Below, piece after piece: positions 9,480 through 20,195 of a stretch of 24,987 bases of DNA. The number at the start of each line of letters is the position of its first letter. Position 1 is the first letter of the stretch. This DNA is from Larix sibirica (Eukaryota; Streptophyta; Pinopsida; Pinales; Pinaceae), in NCBI GenBank assembly GCA_004151065.3, contig NWUY0300017362.1, positions 114,601-139,587 on the forward strand, given 5' to 3'. The notes under the pieces are model-generated. The model did no database searches and was not told the DNA's origin. It saw nothing but the letters and a program-made list of their open reading frames with translations. The translations under genes were made by a program, and so were the position numbers.

Positions 9480-11780
9480 TGCGCAAATCCTTTAATGTTG
9501 AAGATATTTCATATATGCTTGACTCAAATGATGAACTTGACAGAGGCATGGATAAAAACTTTGTTGACAATTTAGAAATATTTGGTGATCAAGAGGGTGG
9601 GTCCAATAGTGAGAGAAGAAAGACCTTATCAAAACGTGTATTTTGAAAATAATGGAAGATAAGACATCCTTGAGTGTATAACATCAAGAATCAGTGTTAT
9701 AGATACAACTCATATGAAGTGCAAAATTTATGAGAAGTATAAGGCTCAAGGTCCATGTGGTATTGGTATTGGTATTGGATGTAGCACGATTCAATATGAT
9801 GTGATAACTCATTCAAAATATTTAACTCTTTCAAAAAAACTTGTATGAAACTCAAAGTTTGACAAAGTCCATCCTAATACACAAAGTGGACATCAATGAA
9901 CTTAATAGGGAAAAGGTGATAAGCATCATGAAATTAGCATGTTTTATTATAAAAAATGATATTGCAATTGCTACTTATGAATATCTTTTTCATCTTCACA
10001 TGTATTTACAAACACCTAATATGCCTAACACAAGTTGAGTATTCTTTCTACATAAACAGAATTGTCATTGAATTTTTTTATTATATCTCAAATTACCTTG
10101 AAGAGGTGCAAGCTAAAAAAAATTGAATAATCTATTTTTCTGTGTAATGTTAGATAAAAGTATGGTTCATGGTTTGGAACAACAACTTGTGTATCCTACA
10201 ATAAATACTCTAAAGGCTTTTGCCTCCAACTCTCACAATTTATTGCACCGAGTGAAACGAGGTGCTCTACAACCCAGTATGGGGGAGATGTTGTCACATA
10301 ACGTAGTGTAATGTGACATATTTTAATAATAAAAATATTAAAATAATAAATAATAAATAATAAAATAAAAACATGTTAGCTAAAAAAAAATACATATGTT
10401 TTAATGAAAAGTAATTCAAAATCCATGTCGCCCACAAAAAAAAAAACCATTTTATATCCATCTTAAACTCTAAGGGATCAAATTTTTCGAGGTGTAAATT
10501 TTTTCTAGATATGTAAAAAATTTAAGATTAAAAAAAAACATCTCAAGAAATTAGATCACTCTCGATGCTTTATAGATCTGGGTTTAAGACGAATATATGC
10601 TGGTGAAACTTATCAATGTCCTTGATGGAAAGATTATATATGGCACTCATTAATTTAAAGAAAACAATGCGGTTGAAAATGAAAAACTAATAGCAATTTA
10701 TATACATGGTGTTTCATCCATGGTTGTAAGTGAAAATGAATTTGTCACAATGCTAAAGAATGTTTTTCCAAGTTTATTGGTACTCATTGCATTGCACACA
10801 ATGTGGTAGTTGCTGCACCGAATATTTTGAAGAAGATATTATAATTCTTATATGTTGAGAAATTAAAAAATAAAATGTACTCATGGGTTAGAAATTCGAT
10901 AAATAGAAATAATGAATTCATTGCAATACGAGAAGTAATGGAGTTAGATTCATTACAAGTATTTCAAATCCATCAGATTTAATGGCTATATAGGGGTCAA
11001 GTAGTTGAAAGACTCATTACATTGATGCATGTTATTTTGAGCTTGTGGGGAAAAAAAGAAAGAACTCATAATGTGACAAGGCAAGGATTTCCTTGGTACA
11101 AGTTCTCTGAATATGCTTGTTGATGTTTTGATGGATTTGAATAAAAACTAAACAAAAATTTCCAAGAAGATAATGAGAATGACACATCACTTGGAATAGT
11201 TATTGATCACACATTAAATACTTTGAAGATATATTTCGTAGGTCCTATTTTTTTGTAGATGGTGAAGTACATTTTAGTAAATTCTTGGAAGACTCTAGAG
11301 ATGGATTCCTTGAAAATGTTGACAAAGAGGAGACTACACATAGACATGATTTGTTTATATTCCCATCCAAGATGAACACATCACGAGCAACGATAATGTC
11401 ATGCATTGATGGCTTCCTTGATAATTGCATGCAACATACAATAAATTATGTCAAAGTGTTGATTGAGAATTTCATTTGAAGATTTATATATCTTCGTAAT
11501 TTTTAATGCAATGAGGTTGTTTAATCCTTGGCATTATCCATCAATTATTTATGTGAGAGAAAATAAATGAAAAACAACTGCTTTAAAGGCTATTTTACAC
11601 ATTTGTAGCATAAACCATGCACTGAAGGTGCAATGTACCGTGTTTGACATTGCAATGTGAAAAAGAGAGATGTATGAATTTATTGATGTGCTTCATTTAA
11701 ATGGAGAAAGTTACTTGTGAAAGATGCATGGAAGATATTTAACATCATTCAACGAAGGTTTTTGTGCAACCTCCCCCCAA
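9480..11780 (+). pseudogene. hAT-like transposase remnant (DUF4371/ZNF862-like)
   Basis: Pieces in changing plus-strand frames follow the order of a hAT-type protein of the DUF4371/ZNF862-like group. In order: an acidic N-terminal stretch (about 9490-9645); KLACFIIKNDIAIATYEYL and QTPNMPNTS (9841-10036); CVMLDKSMVHGLEQQL (about 10138-10188), matching the family's LDESTD-HGLEQ block; HGVSSMV plus FVTMLKNVFPSL (about 10705-10778), matching DGAS-M and a following helix; GTHCIAHN (10779-10802); WLYRGQVVERL (about 10984-11016), matching RWLSRG; a C-terminal DGFLENVDKEETTHRHDL (11303-11356); and LFNPWHYPS near 11520. Several stops and frameshifts break it. The two acidic active-site blocks are altered: LDESTD reads LDKSMV and DGAS reads HGVS. 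Family comparison is from memory. The copy is clearly inactive. Confidence 0.6.
10200..10595. mobile_element. Block interrupting the hAT remnant
   Basis: The HGLEQ block and the downstream LINVLDGK/HGVSSM block should lie close together in this family, but about 400 bases separate them. The intervening DNA has a purine-rich TATGGGGGAGATG (10278-10290) followed by TGTCACAT, an 11-base spacer and ATGTGACA (10292-10318), then A/T-rich simple sequence. A purine tract followed by TG looks like a polypurine tract and LTR start, so a fragment of an LTR element is possible. Both borders are uncertain. Confidence 0.3.
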
Positions 11781-11813
11781 AAAATGTCTCATTTATCTAT
11801 TTATAGGAAAGGT

Positions 11814-12622
11814 NNNNNNNNNNNNNNNNNNNNNNNNNNNNNNNNNNNNNNNNNNNNNNNNNNNNNNNNNNNNNNNNNNNNNNNNNNNNNNNNNNNNNNN
11901 NNNNNNNNNNNNNNNNNNNNNNNNNNNNNNNNNNNNNNNNNNNNNNNNNNNNNNNNNNNNNNNNNNNNNNNNNNNNNNNNNNNNNNNNNNNNNNNNNNNN
12001 NNNNNNNNNNNNNNNNNNNNNNNNNNNNNNNNNNNNNNNNNNNNNNNNNNNNNNNNNNNNNNNNNNNNNNNNNNNNNNNNNNNNNNNNNNNNNNNNNNNN
12101 NNNNNNNNNNNNNNNNNNNNNNNNNNNNNNNNNNNNNNNNNNNNNNNNNNNNNNNNNNNNNNNNNNNNNNNNNNNNNNNNNNNNNNNNNNNNNNNNNNNN
12201 NNNNNNNNNNNNNNNNNNNNNNNNNNNNNNNNNNNNNNNNNNNNNNNNNNNNNNNNNNNNNNNNNNNNNNNNNNNNNNNNNNNNNNNNNNNNNNNNNNNN
12301 NNNNNNNNNNNNNNNNNNNNNNNNNNNNNNNNNNNNNNNNNNNNNNNNNNNNNNNNNNNNNNNNNNNNNNNNNNNNNNNNNNNNNNNNNNNNNNNNNNNN
12401 NNNNNNNNNNNNNNNNNNNNNNNNNNNNNNNNNNNNNNNNNNNNNNNNNNNNNNNNNNNNNNNNNNNNNNNNNNNNNNNNNNNNNNNNNNNNNNNNNNNN
12501 NNNNNNNNNNNNNNNNNNNNNNNNNNNNNNNNNNNNNNNNNNNNNNNNNNNNNNNNNNNNNNNNNNNNNNNNNNNNNNNNNNNNNNNNNNNNNNNNNNNN
12601 NNNNNNNNNNNNNNNNNNNNNN
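11814..12622. other. Assembly gap (809 N)
   Basis: A run of undetermined bases. Open frames spanning it are artefacts. It begins soon after the last recognisable hAT-like segment, so that remnant may continue inside. Confidence 1.
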
Positions 12623-13027
12623 AAAAAAAACTCGTTGTTGGAGGAAATAATATGTTTATTTTTATCTTGCAAAATCACTCGCTAGTGTGTCTAACATGAC
12701 ATAACACACTGGGGTGTTACAGCGTAAAACATATTAGCTCCTATTAAAAACTCATTAATAAATATAGGTTTTTATATTTCTAAAAGAAACTAAAACTTAG
12801 CAGTACACTGCATGGATATAAAAGCATCGGTTCGTCATTATTCAAAACACACCAAATTCAAATGTTCGTACAACTAATCTAGTGCACTAGAGATAGGAGA
12901 GTACACTAGTGCATCTAAATTGATAGAGCACGGAAGAAGAGTAAAACATTTAATAATATAATATAAGAATTTTTAAATAATTATAAATGTATCTAAGGCA
13001 TTTAGTGCCATGAATTGTACCAATGCA
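12623..13027. other. Spacer right of the gap
   Basis: No gene is visible. The sequence GGGGTGTTACA at 12712-12722 resembles the 3' terminus of some plant LTRs (ends in ACA), which would imply an LTR inside the gap. This is weak. Confidence 0.2.
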
Positions 13028-13472
13028 TGTAGTATACCTTAAATATGAAAATATAAATGCATATACACAAGATATCAGATATTCTCCACACTTTATTAAT
13101 ATGAAAAACCTTGAGGTAGGGAAACACCTTAGACTTGATCCTTTAATGGAAGGATCCACTCTTGCTCACTTACCTCTTTGAGAGGGAAACCTCCTATGAG
13201 CTAAGCTTCACATACAATATTCTTCCACACATGACTCATTATTAAGGACTCCACCCTTATTTATATAGCTCTAATCATAACAACCTCCTAACTACCTAGT
13301 GGAGCTTCTTTAATGAGGCCCCATCACATTTATTTACTAATAACTACCATAGTGGGCCTTATTTAATAATAACAAACATTGTGTATCTACTCTTCTTTAC
13401 ATGGAATGACCTCCACTATAAGTCTAATGGGCCTTTCATCCCTCCATTACACCCCTAGGGAGGGTTAGAACA
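13028..13472 (-). repeat. LTR, 3' copy in element sense
   Basis: It shares long near-identical tracts with 14700-15139, such as the ones around ACCTCCTAACTACCTAGTGG and ACCCCTAGGGAGGGT. Minus-strand TATA-like motif lies near 13257-13268. Confidence 0.75.
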
Positions 13473-13870
13473 CTCCACCCTCGTAGAAAAGTGTTGTTGT
13501 CAATGCTTGATGTGAAAAGGTACAACTATAAACCAAAGTCCTATGGACAAATGTTGACCTCCATGTTGAAGTAGGTTAAGTAGTCCAACAATCTTCATCA
13601 TAATCATATGTCCCATGTTCAATTTCTAACTAGCAAAGTGAAGTAGCCAATATCAAAGTGGTCCAAGGGACTCATTCATAAACTTGGGTCCAATGTCCAT
13701 GTGCTCTAGCTGACACCCCTAAGCTCCATAAAGCGTTGAGTGTTATTCATTGCATTCCCATGATGGTCATGTGGATTCAAGTAAGTATAACCATCCAAAG
13801 TAAACAAATCCTCCATATAGCAATAAAATGATGGATCTAAGAGGAACTCTACTACTGTAGAAGAAGCATA

Positions 13871-14257
13871 TTAGAAATTGGTAGCCACCACATGTTGTTG
13901 TCTTTCCTCCACAATTTTTTCATCACATGGTGGAGAAGAGTCATCAAAAAGAAGATGGAAGTAGTTTCCTTCACAAAATTTACAACAATCCACATACCAA
14001 TCCTCATAAACATCTTCTAAATCATACCAATTATAGCTTTCTTGGTTATACTCTTCAATGATGAAAGAATATGTGGCATGAACAACACAAACCTCATGCA
14101 ATTTACTTACATCCTCCTTAAGGTTACTCATTGTTGCATATTTTTTGAATTTGCTTTCAAAGCTTAAATTTTTTTTCACCGCTATACATTCCTCCCATGG
14201 CAGGTTCCACACACAACATTCATCCCATGGTAGGTTCCACACACACCACTTTTCCAT
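13871..14257 (-). CDS. 128-codon open frame inside the pol-less LTR element
   Basis: The only long open frame in the internal region, in the element's own sense. It starts with two copies of a CVWNLPW(D/E)EC motif, repeated in DNA as CCCATGG(C/T)AGGTTCCACACA. The rest is acidic and aromatic (YEDWYVDCCKFC). It has no gag zinc knuckle, protease or RT motif and I do not recognise it. It may be a gag remnant, a captured host fragment or a chance frame. Its 5' position relative to the primer-binding site is where gag would lie. Confidence 0.3.
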   Translation of the reverse strand: MEKWCVWNLPWDECCVWNLPWEECIAVKKNLSFESKFKKYATMSNLKEDVSKLHEVCVVHATYSFIIEEYNQESYNWYDLEDVYEDWYVDCCKFCEGNYFHLLFDDSSPPCDEKIVEERQQHVVATNF

Positions 14258-14699
14258 TCTTCAATTCTGTGAGGGTTTGAGAGTGGAATTTTGAAAGGGC
14301 TATAGCGTACTGGAGATTGACAAGAAACATGTCATATAATATGCCATATGAAATCTCTAGAAATTCTCTCTACAACAATATTAATCTAGCTGCAATCTAA
14401 TCGTGCTGTTAAAAGTTAACTCTTCTACAAAATCCATAGCCATCATCGAAAACCATAAAAATAGCATATTTTAAATGGCAATATCTTTCTTGTTTGGACT
14501 TTGATTTGAGAGATTTATTTTTTGAAAACATGTATTTTGTGAGAGGAACTTAGATCTACAACTAGTTTTTGCAAGTATGCAAAAATTACTTGGAAAATGA
14601 TACGAGCGTTGTGACCCCCTTTTTCTCTTTGAAAACCTACAACAAAAAAAGAAGAAATCTTCTTTGTTTTTGGCCCTAGAAAGTGTTTTAATACCAATT

Positions 14700-15139
14700 T
14701 GTAGTATTTCTTAAATCTGAAAATATGAATGCATACACAAGATATCAAATATTCTCCACACTTTATTAATATCAAAACCCTTAAGAAAAAGTAACAACTT
14801 ACACTTGATCCTTTTATGGAAGTATCCACTCATGTTCACTTGCATCTTCAAGGGGGAAACCTCATATGAGCTAAGCTCCACAAACAACATTCTTCCACCG
14901 TGACTCATAAGGAGGGCTCCATCCTTATTTATACAACTTTGATCATAATAACCTCCTAACTACCTAGTGGAGCTTCTTAATGAGGCCCCATTATATTTAT
15001 TCACTAATAACTGCCATAGTGGAATTTATTTAATAATAACAAACATTTTGGACCTAGTCCACTTTACATTAAATGGCCTCCATTATTACTCTAATGGGCA
15101 CTTCAATCCCCCATTACACCCCTAGGGAGGGTCATAACA
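14700..15139 (-). repeat. LTR, 5' copy in element sense
   Basis: Partner of the 13028 repeat, with the primer-binding-site remnant immediately inside it (about 14685-14698). The minus-strand TATA-like TATAAATAAGG lies near 14921-14932. Confidence 0.75.
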
Positions 15140-15263
15140 GAAAATGGTTAGTGTCCAACCAAAACCACCATAGACATTGATCAAGTGAAAATGGTTAGTG
15201 GTCAACCAAAACCACTACATTGATGAAATTGGTAATAGTGATCAACCAAAACCACTATATGGA
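15140..15263. repeat. Three tandem units of about 40-47 bp
   Basis: Three adjacent units share AATGGTTAGTG(G)TCAACCAAAACCAC, starting near 15140, 15187 and 15229. They abut the LTR end at 15139. Confidence 0.7.
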
Positions 15264-15899
15264 TGGTATCAAATTCATTCATGAAATAGCTATTCAAAAA
15301 TAGAAGAATCCAAATCTCAAGCTTGAATCCCTTTCACATTCTTATCACCTTGCACTTGACAAGGGGGAATTTCGGCATGCTAATTGGTCTCCTCAATAGG
15401 CTATCTACAACAAATCAATAATTCATAGGATGTTGTTTGACACCTAATTGTGTCTAAATTTATAGAGAAATCCAGTGATCCTATTTGTCCACTTATAGCA
15501 GAATGGTGATCCTATTTTTTCATCAAATTCCATTCAATCAAGGAAATGTTTAGACATGGTAAATGTTTAGTTCCATCATTTTTGCTCTCTTTCAAAGTTC
15601 ACTTTAGATGAACCATTCAACATCCAAAATTGGCAGTTTTTCAAGCATATCTTCTTGAAGCTTAGTTTGAAAGCTTCCAATTAAAGATTGAAGATGATAC
15701 CAATCTAAGCACTAGCTATTGTTGCTTTACTTATATAATTATTTAGACTTGTGATTGAGGGGGGCAATGCCAGACTATAAGTCCCTAGACAATCACAAAG
15801 TCCAAGATCACCTTCTTTCAAGTTGTAACCCTTATCTACTAATGAGGTGTCATCCCTATCCTAATTTGTATTATTTAGAGAATAAAATGAAGGAATAAA
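15264..15899. other. Spacer, nothing recognised
   Basis: No open frames, repeats or RNA signals that I can support. Confidence 0.45.
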
Positions 15900-16480
15900 T
15901 ATAAAATGGAAATGCACACATAAATATGATGCAAAGAAAATAGTAGTACAGTAAAACCAAAATTTTATTAATGAATAAAATGGAAAACAGTGTAAACCGC
16001 AGAGTGATACAAACTAGCTAGAATGCTGGCGGCTTATCTCTGAGAAGAGATGTGACGACTGCGATCATTCACCAAAATACATTACAATAGGCCAAAAGTG
16101 ACCTTTAAAATAAAATGTGAAAGCCTAAGAAGAAAACACACTAAATATCTGAAACCGTGACCCTATGAGATGAAGTGGCAAACGTAATGTGGGCCTCGAG
16201 GAGTCTAGTTGACACATCAACTTCCTGAGGGCACAACTTCCACATACTAACTCTATTTGGGGGACATGATATCCCATTATAAATATCTCAAGGAGAAGAA
16301 TTATTTCGATTAAGGCTTAGGAAATCCTATGAAAACTAGAAACCATTGCAGGGCCAAAAAACGTATTTAGGGCCTAGAAATTGCACTAAAAGTTTGGGAC
16401 TCGAAAACTATATAAAAACTACCAAGATATGGAACCATTCTAAATCATTGGAATAGGTGGGTGGCAATCAATATACACCT
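15900..16480 (-). mobile_element. Probable 3' end or LTR of the gypsy element
   Basis: This follows the gypsy pol remnant on the minus strand. In that sense it has ATAATGGGATATCATGTCCC (a plausible polypurine/LTR-start area, near 16265-16284) and, further on, TTTATTCATTAATAAAATTT (a polyadenylation-type region near 15961-15980). No second copy is present in the window to define LTR ends, so this rests on position and signals only. Confidence 0.35.
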
Positions 16481-16499
16481 AGATTGGTCACTCCCCTTT

Positions 16500-18740
16500 G
16501 GGAAAAATGGTCCCCATTGTGTCAAGTTCCTCCATCACATGAGGAAACTTCTATTGATTATGACTCCTAGTGAGCCACTTGCCCTGGTGAAGAAGCTATG
16601 TTGCTTTGACAACCCAATATAATTAGATTTTTCAATGGCAAGTGTCGTCCATCTAAGTGTATGTGATTCAATTGACTATCACTACTAAAAGCAATCATGA
16701 TTGATTTTTGTAGGGATCAAGTTCTCGACCACATTTGAGGTGTCCAAGAGAGGTGGAAAATACAGTCGAAGCAACCCCACAATAAATATCAAGTGCAAGC
16801 CAGGGAAAGGGGGAATACTTAACTAAAAAAAATTCTCACCCACAACCTTGGTGATGGTATAAGGCCCATATTGAAGTAGGTGGATCTTCTGATGGGACCT
16901 TGTGAGGCACTCTTTATGAAAATGAAATCATACCTTATCTCCCACCTAGAACTTGTTTGGAACCTGATGCTAATCATGGTGCTACTCGTACTTACCATTG
17001 GCTTTCTATAACATATAATGAACTTGTTGTTGGATGTGTTGGATTCATTCAACAAATTTGGTTACTCGTTCAACCTCCATTTGAGAATGGGAGGATTCTT
17101 CTTTTGTATATGCAATGGGTAGCGCTACGTCAATTGGGGCTAATGGTTGGAACTTCAAGCACACCTGAAAAAGCTTATGACCAATAGAGCTTCGAAGGGA
17201 TATATTGTATTTATGTTGAACATAATGAAGGCTCTTATCGCATGTGTCTGGATGTTTGGAGTTGTACATTCTCAAGATATGCATAATCATCCAGTTGAAT
17301 ACCTATGTCTATCCATTGGTTTGGGGGTGGAAGGTAGTCGATTTGGTCAGTTTAGTGTTCATCATCAAATGTAGGGTGGACTAGAAAATACTTAGGAACA
17401 TGTTCTATCAATCCAAAGTAATGGTCTATGGGATACCAAAATGAACTCAAACATGCTCGAAGAAGATCTTAGTAGTGGCCTCGATTGTGATGCTCTTCTT
17501 ATAGGGAGTTAAAATTTCCATCTTAGAGAACCTGCCAACAACCACAAATACACAATCATTTCCATGCTTAGTTGAAGGCGAGTCAAACATGTAGTCCATG
17601 GAGATAGACTCCTAAAGCCTATCTAGGGCAGGAAAAGGAGTGTACAACCCTTACTTCTTGATGTCGTATTTGGAAATGGCATAGGTGGTGCACGAATTGA
17701 TATACCTATTGATGTCTTGTCAAAGATTTGGGTAGTACAAGTACTTTTGAAAAACTACCACCATCTTCTCTATGCCAAAGTGCCATGCCACCTTATTGTA
17801 ATGTGCCTCCCAAATCAACTTCTCATGCTTGCTTAAAGGAACAAAAAGGTGGTCAAGATGGCATAAAATTTCACCTTGGAGATGAAAATTTGAGTTCGGT
17901 CTTCCTTCATATAATTTCTAATAGGTAATTGCAAATTTAGGGTCATTTCCATACAATTGGGGCCACCTAGAGGTCTCATGTCCACAATAGTTGAGCACAG
18001 TATTCAATGCGGCAATCAAAGGTTGACTCAGGTAGTCTGCAACTCGATATATGATTCCTTTCTTGTACTTAATGTTCATGTGGAATTATTTCAATTAATG
18101 GACCACTTTGGATGGTGGTCATTTTGTAACTTTCCATACATTTGCATGAACTACAAGGGCTTGTGATAAGTGTGGATGGTCATCTCCTTCCCTCGGATAT
18201 AATGTCTCCATTGGAAATAGTGACACACAATGGAATACATATCATTGTCATAGGTGGGATACCTATGAATATATTCAAAGAGTGTCTCACTATGATAGGA
18301 CACCGAATGTCCAAGTTGAGTGAGGATTGCACTGATAACATAGTCAGAGGAATTTGTCTCAAGATCAAAATTTTATTATAGGTTTGGCAAAGTGAAGACA
18401 AGCACTAAGAAGAGGTGTCATTTCAGATCCTCAAATTCTTTTTTTTGTGATGCGCCCCAAGCGAACTTGGGTTTGGCTCCACCCTTGGTCATTTGGCTTA
18501 AGGTCCAAGCAAGAACCCCAACAAAAACTTGTGGTAAAAGTTGGTGAGGCCCAAGAAGTTGTGGATCTTTGTTAGAGTTGTTGGGGATGACCAATCGTGA
18601 ATGAATTGGATCTTGGATGGGTCCACACGCATCCCATGTTCATCCACAATGTATCCTAGATATTGAATTGTCTCCATGTTGAATGAACAATTCTCCAAAT
18701 TGGCATATAACTTGTGTTATCGTAAGTTGTGTTAAGAGAT
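16500..18740 (-). pseudogene. Ty3/gypsy pol remnant (RT end, RNase H, integrase)
   Basis: Read on the minus strand, pieces in several frames keep gypsy pol order. RT C-terminus and connection: YLGYIVDEHGMRVDPSKIQ and NFLGLTNFYHKF (18498-18698). RNase H: SDYVISAILTQLGHSVSYHS and YPTYDNDMYSIV (about 18220-18360), where the usual T-D-A-S reads T-N-S-S. Integrase core: SISMDYMF through VVVGRFSKMEIL (about 17540-17610), then STTFHPQTNG (near 17350). Integrase C-terminus: HYVQHKYNISLRSSIGH and FQPLAPIDVALPIA (17045-17290), then VGDKV and YGPYTITKVVGENFF (about 16830-16950). A tail follows to about 16500. Many stops and frameshifts show a dead copy. Gag, protease and most of RT are missing on the 18.8-kb side, where the copia LTR begins. 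Confidence 0.85.
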
Positions 18741-18810
18741 GAAGTCAATATTCAGATCTCCAATAATATTCCTATAGAACTCTCAACTAAGTCCACACAC
18801 TGCTCATATG

Positions 18811-19084
18811 TGTCGGGAGTGTGGAAGGGAGGGGGGAAATCCCTCAAGGAAAAAACTTCTACACCATTCTAGTGTATTTCAATTTCTTTTGGAACCCTCA
18901 TATGTATTGTATAAAAGGGGAGTGACCCCCAACATTGTAACATAAGATAAATTGAAGAAAGAATTACAGGTTTTTTTGTCAAGTAATAATAAAAGATCGA
19001 AGCTTCTGTTGCCCCATTTTTTTACCTACATATAATAGGGATTCCACATAGATCTCGTGTTCTATTGTTATTGTTGTTTGCTTA
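18811..19084 (+). repeat. Copia 5' LTR
   Basis: It starts TGTCGGGAGTGTGG and ends just before the primer-binding site, about 274 bp. It holds a TATA box TATAAAAG at 18910-18917 and a polyadenylation-like AATAATAAAAG near 18984. The exact right end is uncertain because the terminal CA is not preserved. Confidence 0.6.
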
Positions 19085-19096
19085 TGTTTTCAGAGC
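19085..19096 (+). promoter_or_regulatory. Copia primer-binding site (initiator tRNA-Met)
   Basis: TGTTTTCAGAGC matches the plant copia primer-binding site TGGTATCAGAGC at 10 of 12 positions and lies directly after the LTR and before gag. Confidence 0.6.
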
Positions 19097-19143
19097 TTGA
19101 AAAATCACAGGCATAAGGTTTTCCTTGAGTGGGAGCTACAACA

Positions 19144-19800
19144 ATGATAGGAGATTTAACCAAGTTTGAGATTGAGAAATTTGATGGAAAAAATTTCTCC
19201 CTATGGAAGATGAAGGTGGAGGATTTGTTGGTTGATAATGACCAAGCCTTCGCCTTGAAAGGGGTTGCAAAAAAATAGTGGTGTGGCATATGAGGATTGT
19301 ATAATTCTAGATAGAAAGGTGGTTTCTACAATTCGTCTTTTCCTAGTAGACTCTATCTTGTTCAATATTGCTAAAGAAAAGACTATAAAATCCCTTTGGG
19401 AGAAACTTGGGAAGCTGTATGATACTAAATCAACAAGAAATAAGGTTTTCCTAAAAAAACGACCTTTTTCATCTGAGGATGAAGGAGGGTTCAACTATGG
19501 TAGATCATCTGAACAATTTTAATACCCTAATCAAAAAAGTGTTCTTGTTTGGTGTCATTTTACTATGTTCCCTCTTAGATACCTAGGATCATATGGCAGT
19601 GACCATCACCAACTCATCATCAGGGACTCTAAATTTTGATGATGTGGTAGTTTCTTTTTTGGGAGAAGAGTTGAGGTGAAAATCGTCTCTATCTCCCTCT
19701 ACTAGTGAAGCCCTATCTGTGAGAGGGAAATGTAGCGAAAGGGGTCAACAAGGGAGGTCATCATCCATATCCAAGTCTAAAGGACGTAAGAAAGGGATGG
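19144..19800 (+). pseudogene. Copia gag remnant
   Basis: The ATG at 19144 opens FEIEKFDGKNFSLWKMKVED, the canonical copia gag start (UBN2/gag-polypeptide type). A stop at 19276-19278 follows. The next frame (19265-19522) carries SLWEKLGKLYDTKSTRNKVF. A further frame change near 19475 restores MVDHLNNFNTLI and NFDDVVVSFLGEELR, then a basic SKSKGRKKG tail leading to the zinc knuckle. Two frameshifts and internal stops make it non-functional. Confidence 0.8.
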
Positions 19801-20024
19801 GATGAAATTGTGGGAATTTGAGGCACTCGAGGAAGAACGGTTGGTATTTAAAGAAGGAAAATAACAATGAAAATACAGATCAACCATCAGTTGAAGATAG
19901 TATAATAGATTCAAAAGAGACAGTAACATGTGATTCTTTCTATCTTAGTAAAAACAAATATCTATTATGTGCATGGGTTTTGAACTCAGGTGCATCTTTC
20001 CACATGTCTCCACATAGAGACTAG
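19800..20024 (+). pseudogene. Copia zinc knuckle and protease remnant
   Basis: A CCHC knuckle is recognisable as NCGNLRHSRKNGW, but the first Cys is replaced by a stop and the last Cys by Gly. The aspartic protease signature reads WVLNSGASFH in place of the usual W-(V/I)-L-D-S-G-A: the catalytic Asp codon is AAC (Asn) at 19983-19985. The protease would be dead even if translated. The frame closes at 20024. Confidence 0.75.
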
Positions 20025-20195
20025 TTTGTCAAATACTAGCACTATAGTGATGGAATGGTCTACTTGGGTGATGATCATCCTTTAGAAATTGTGGGAAGGG
20101 GGTACAATAAGATCAAACTAGATGATGGCAGAGAAATGAAGCTGTGTGTTGCACGACAAGTACCCGATCTATGAAATAATTTTCTCTTAATCAAG

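Larger units (their letters stand above)
13028..15139 (-). mobile_element. Non-autonomous LTR retrotransposon (no pol)
   Basis: Two direct repeats of 445 and 440 bp (13028-13472, 14700-15139) bound 1227 bp. Read on the minus strand, both start TGTT and end TACTACA, fitting TG...CA LTR rules. Each has a TATA-like TATAAATAAGG (minus sense). Next to the inner end of the right repeat, the minus strand reads TTGGTATTAAAAC. This is a degraded form of the TGGTATCAGAGC primer-binding site for initiator tRNA-Met and sets the orientation. The purine-rich GAGGGTGGAG lies just before the left repeat as a polypurine tract. The LTRs differ at roughly 15-20% of sites by eye, so the insertion is old. No RT, RNase H or integrase is seen. 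The flanks show no matching 5-bp target duplication (ATGCA versus GAAAA). Confidence 0.75.

Noticed and set aside
11724-12699. Three open frames of about 300 codons
   Set aside because: They consist almost wholly of the N gap.
12950-14829. Two minus-strand open frames sharing IKCGEYLISCV
   Set aside because: The shared peptide comes from the LTR sequence itself, repeated at both ends of the element, and not from a gene pair.
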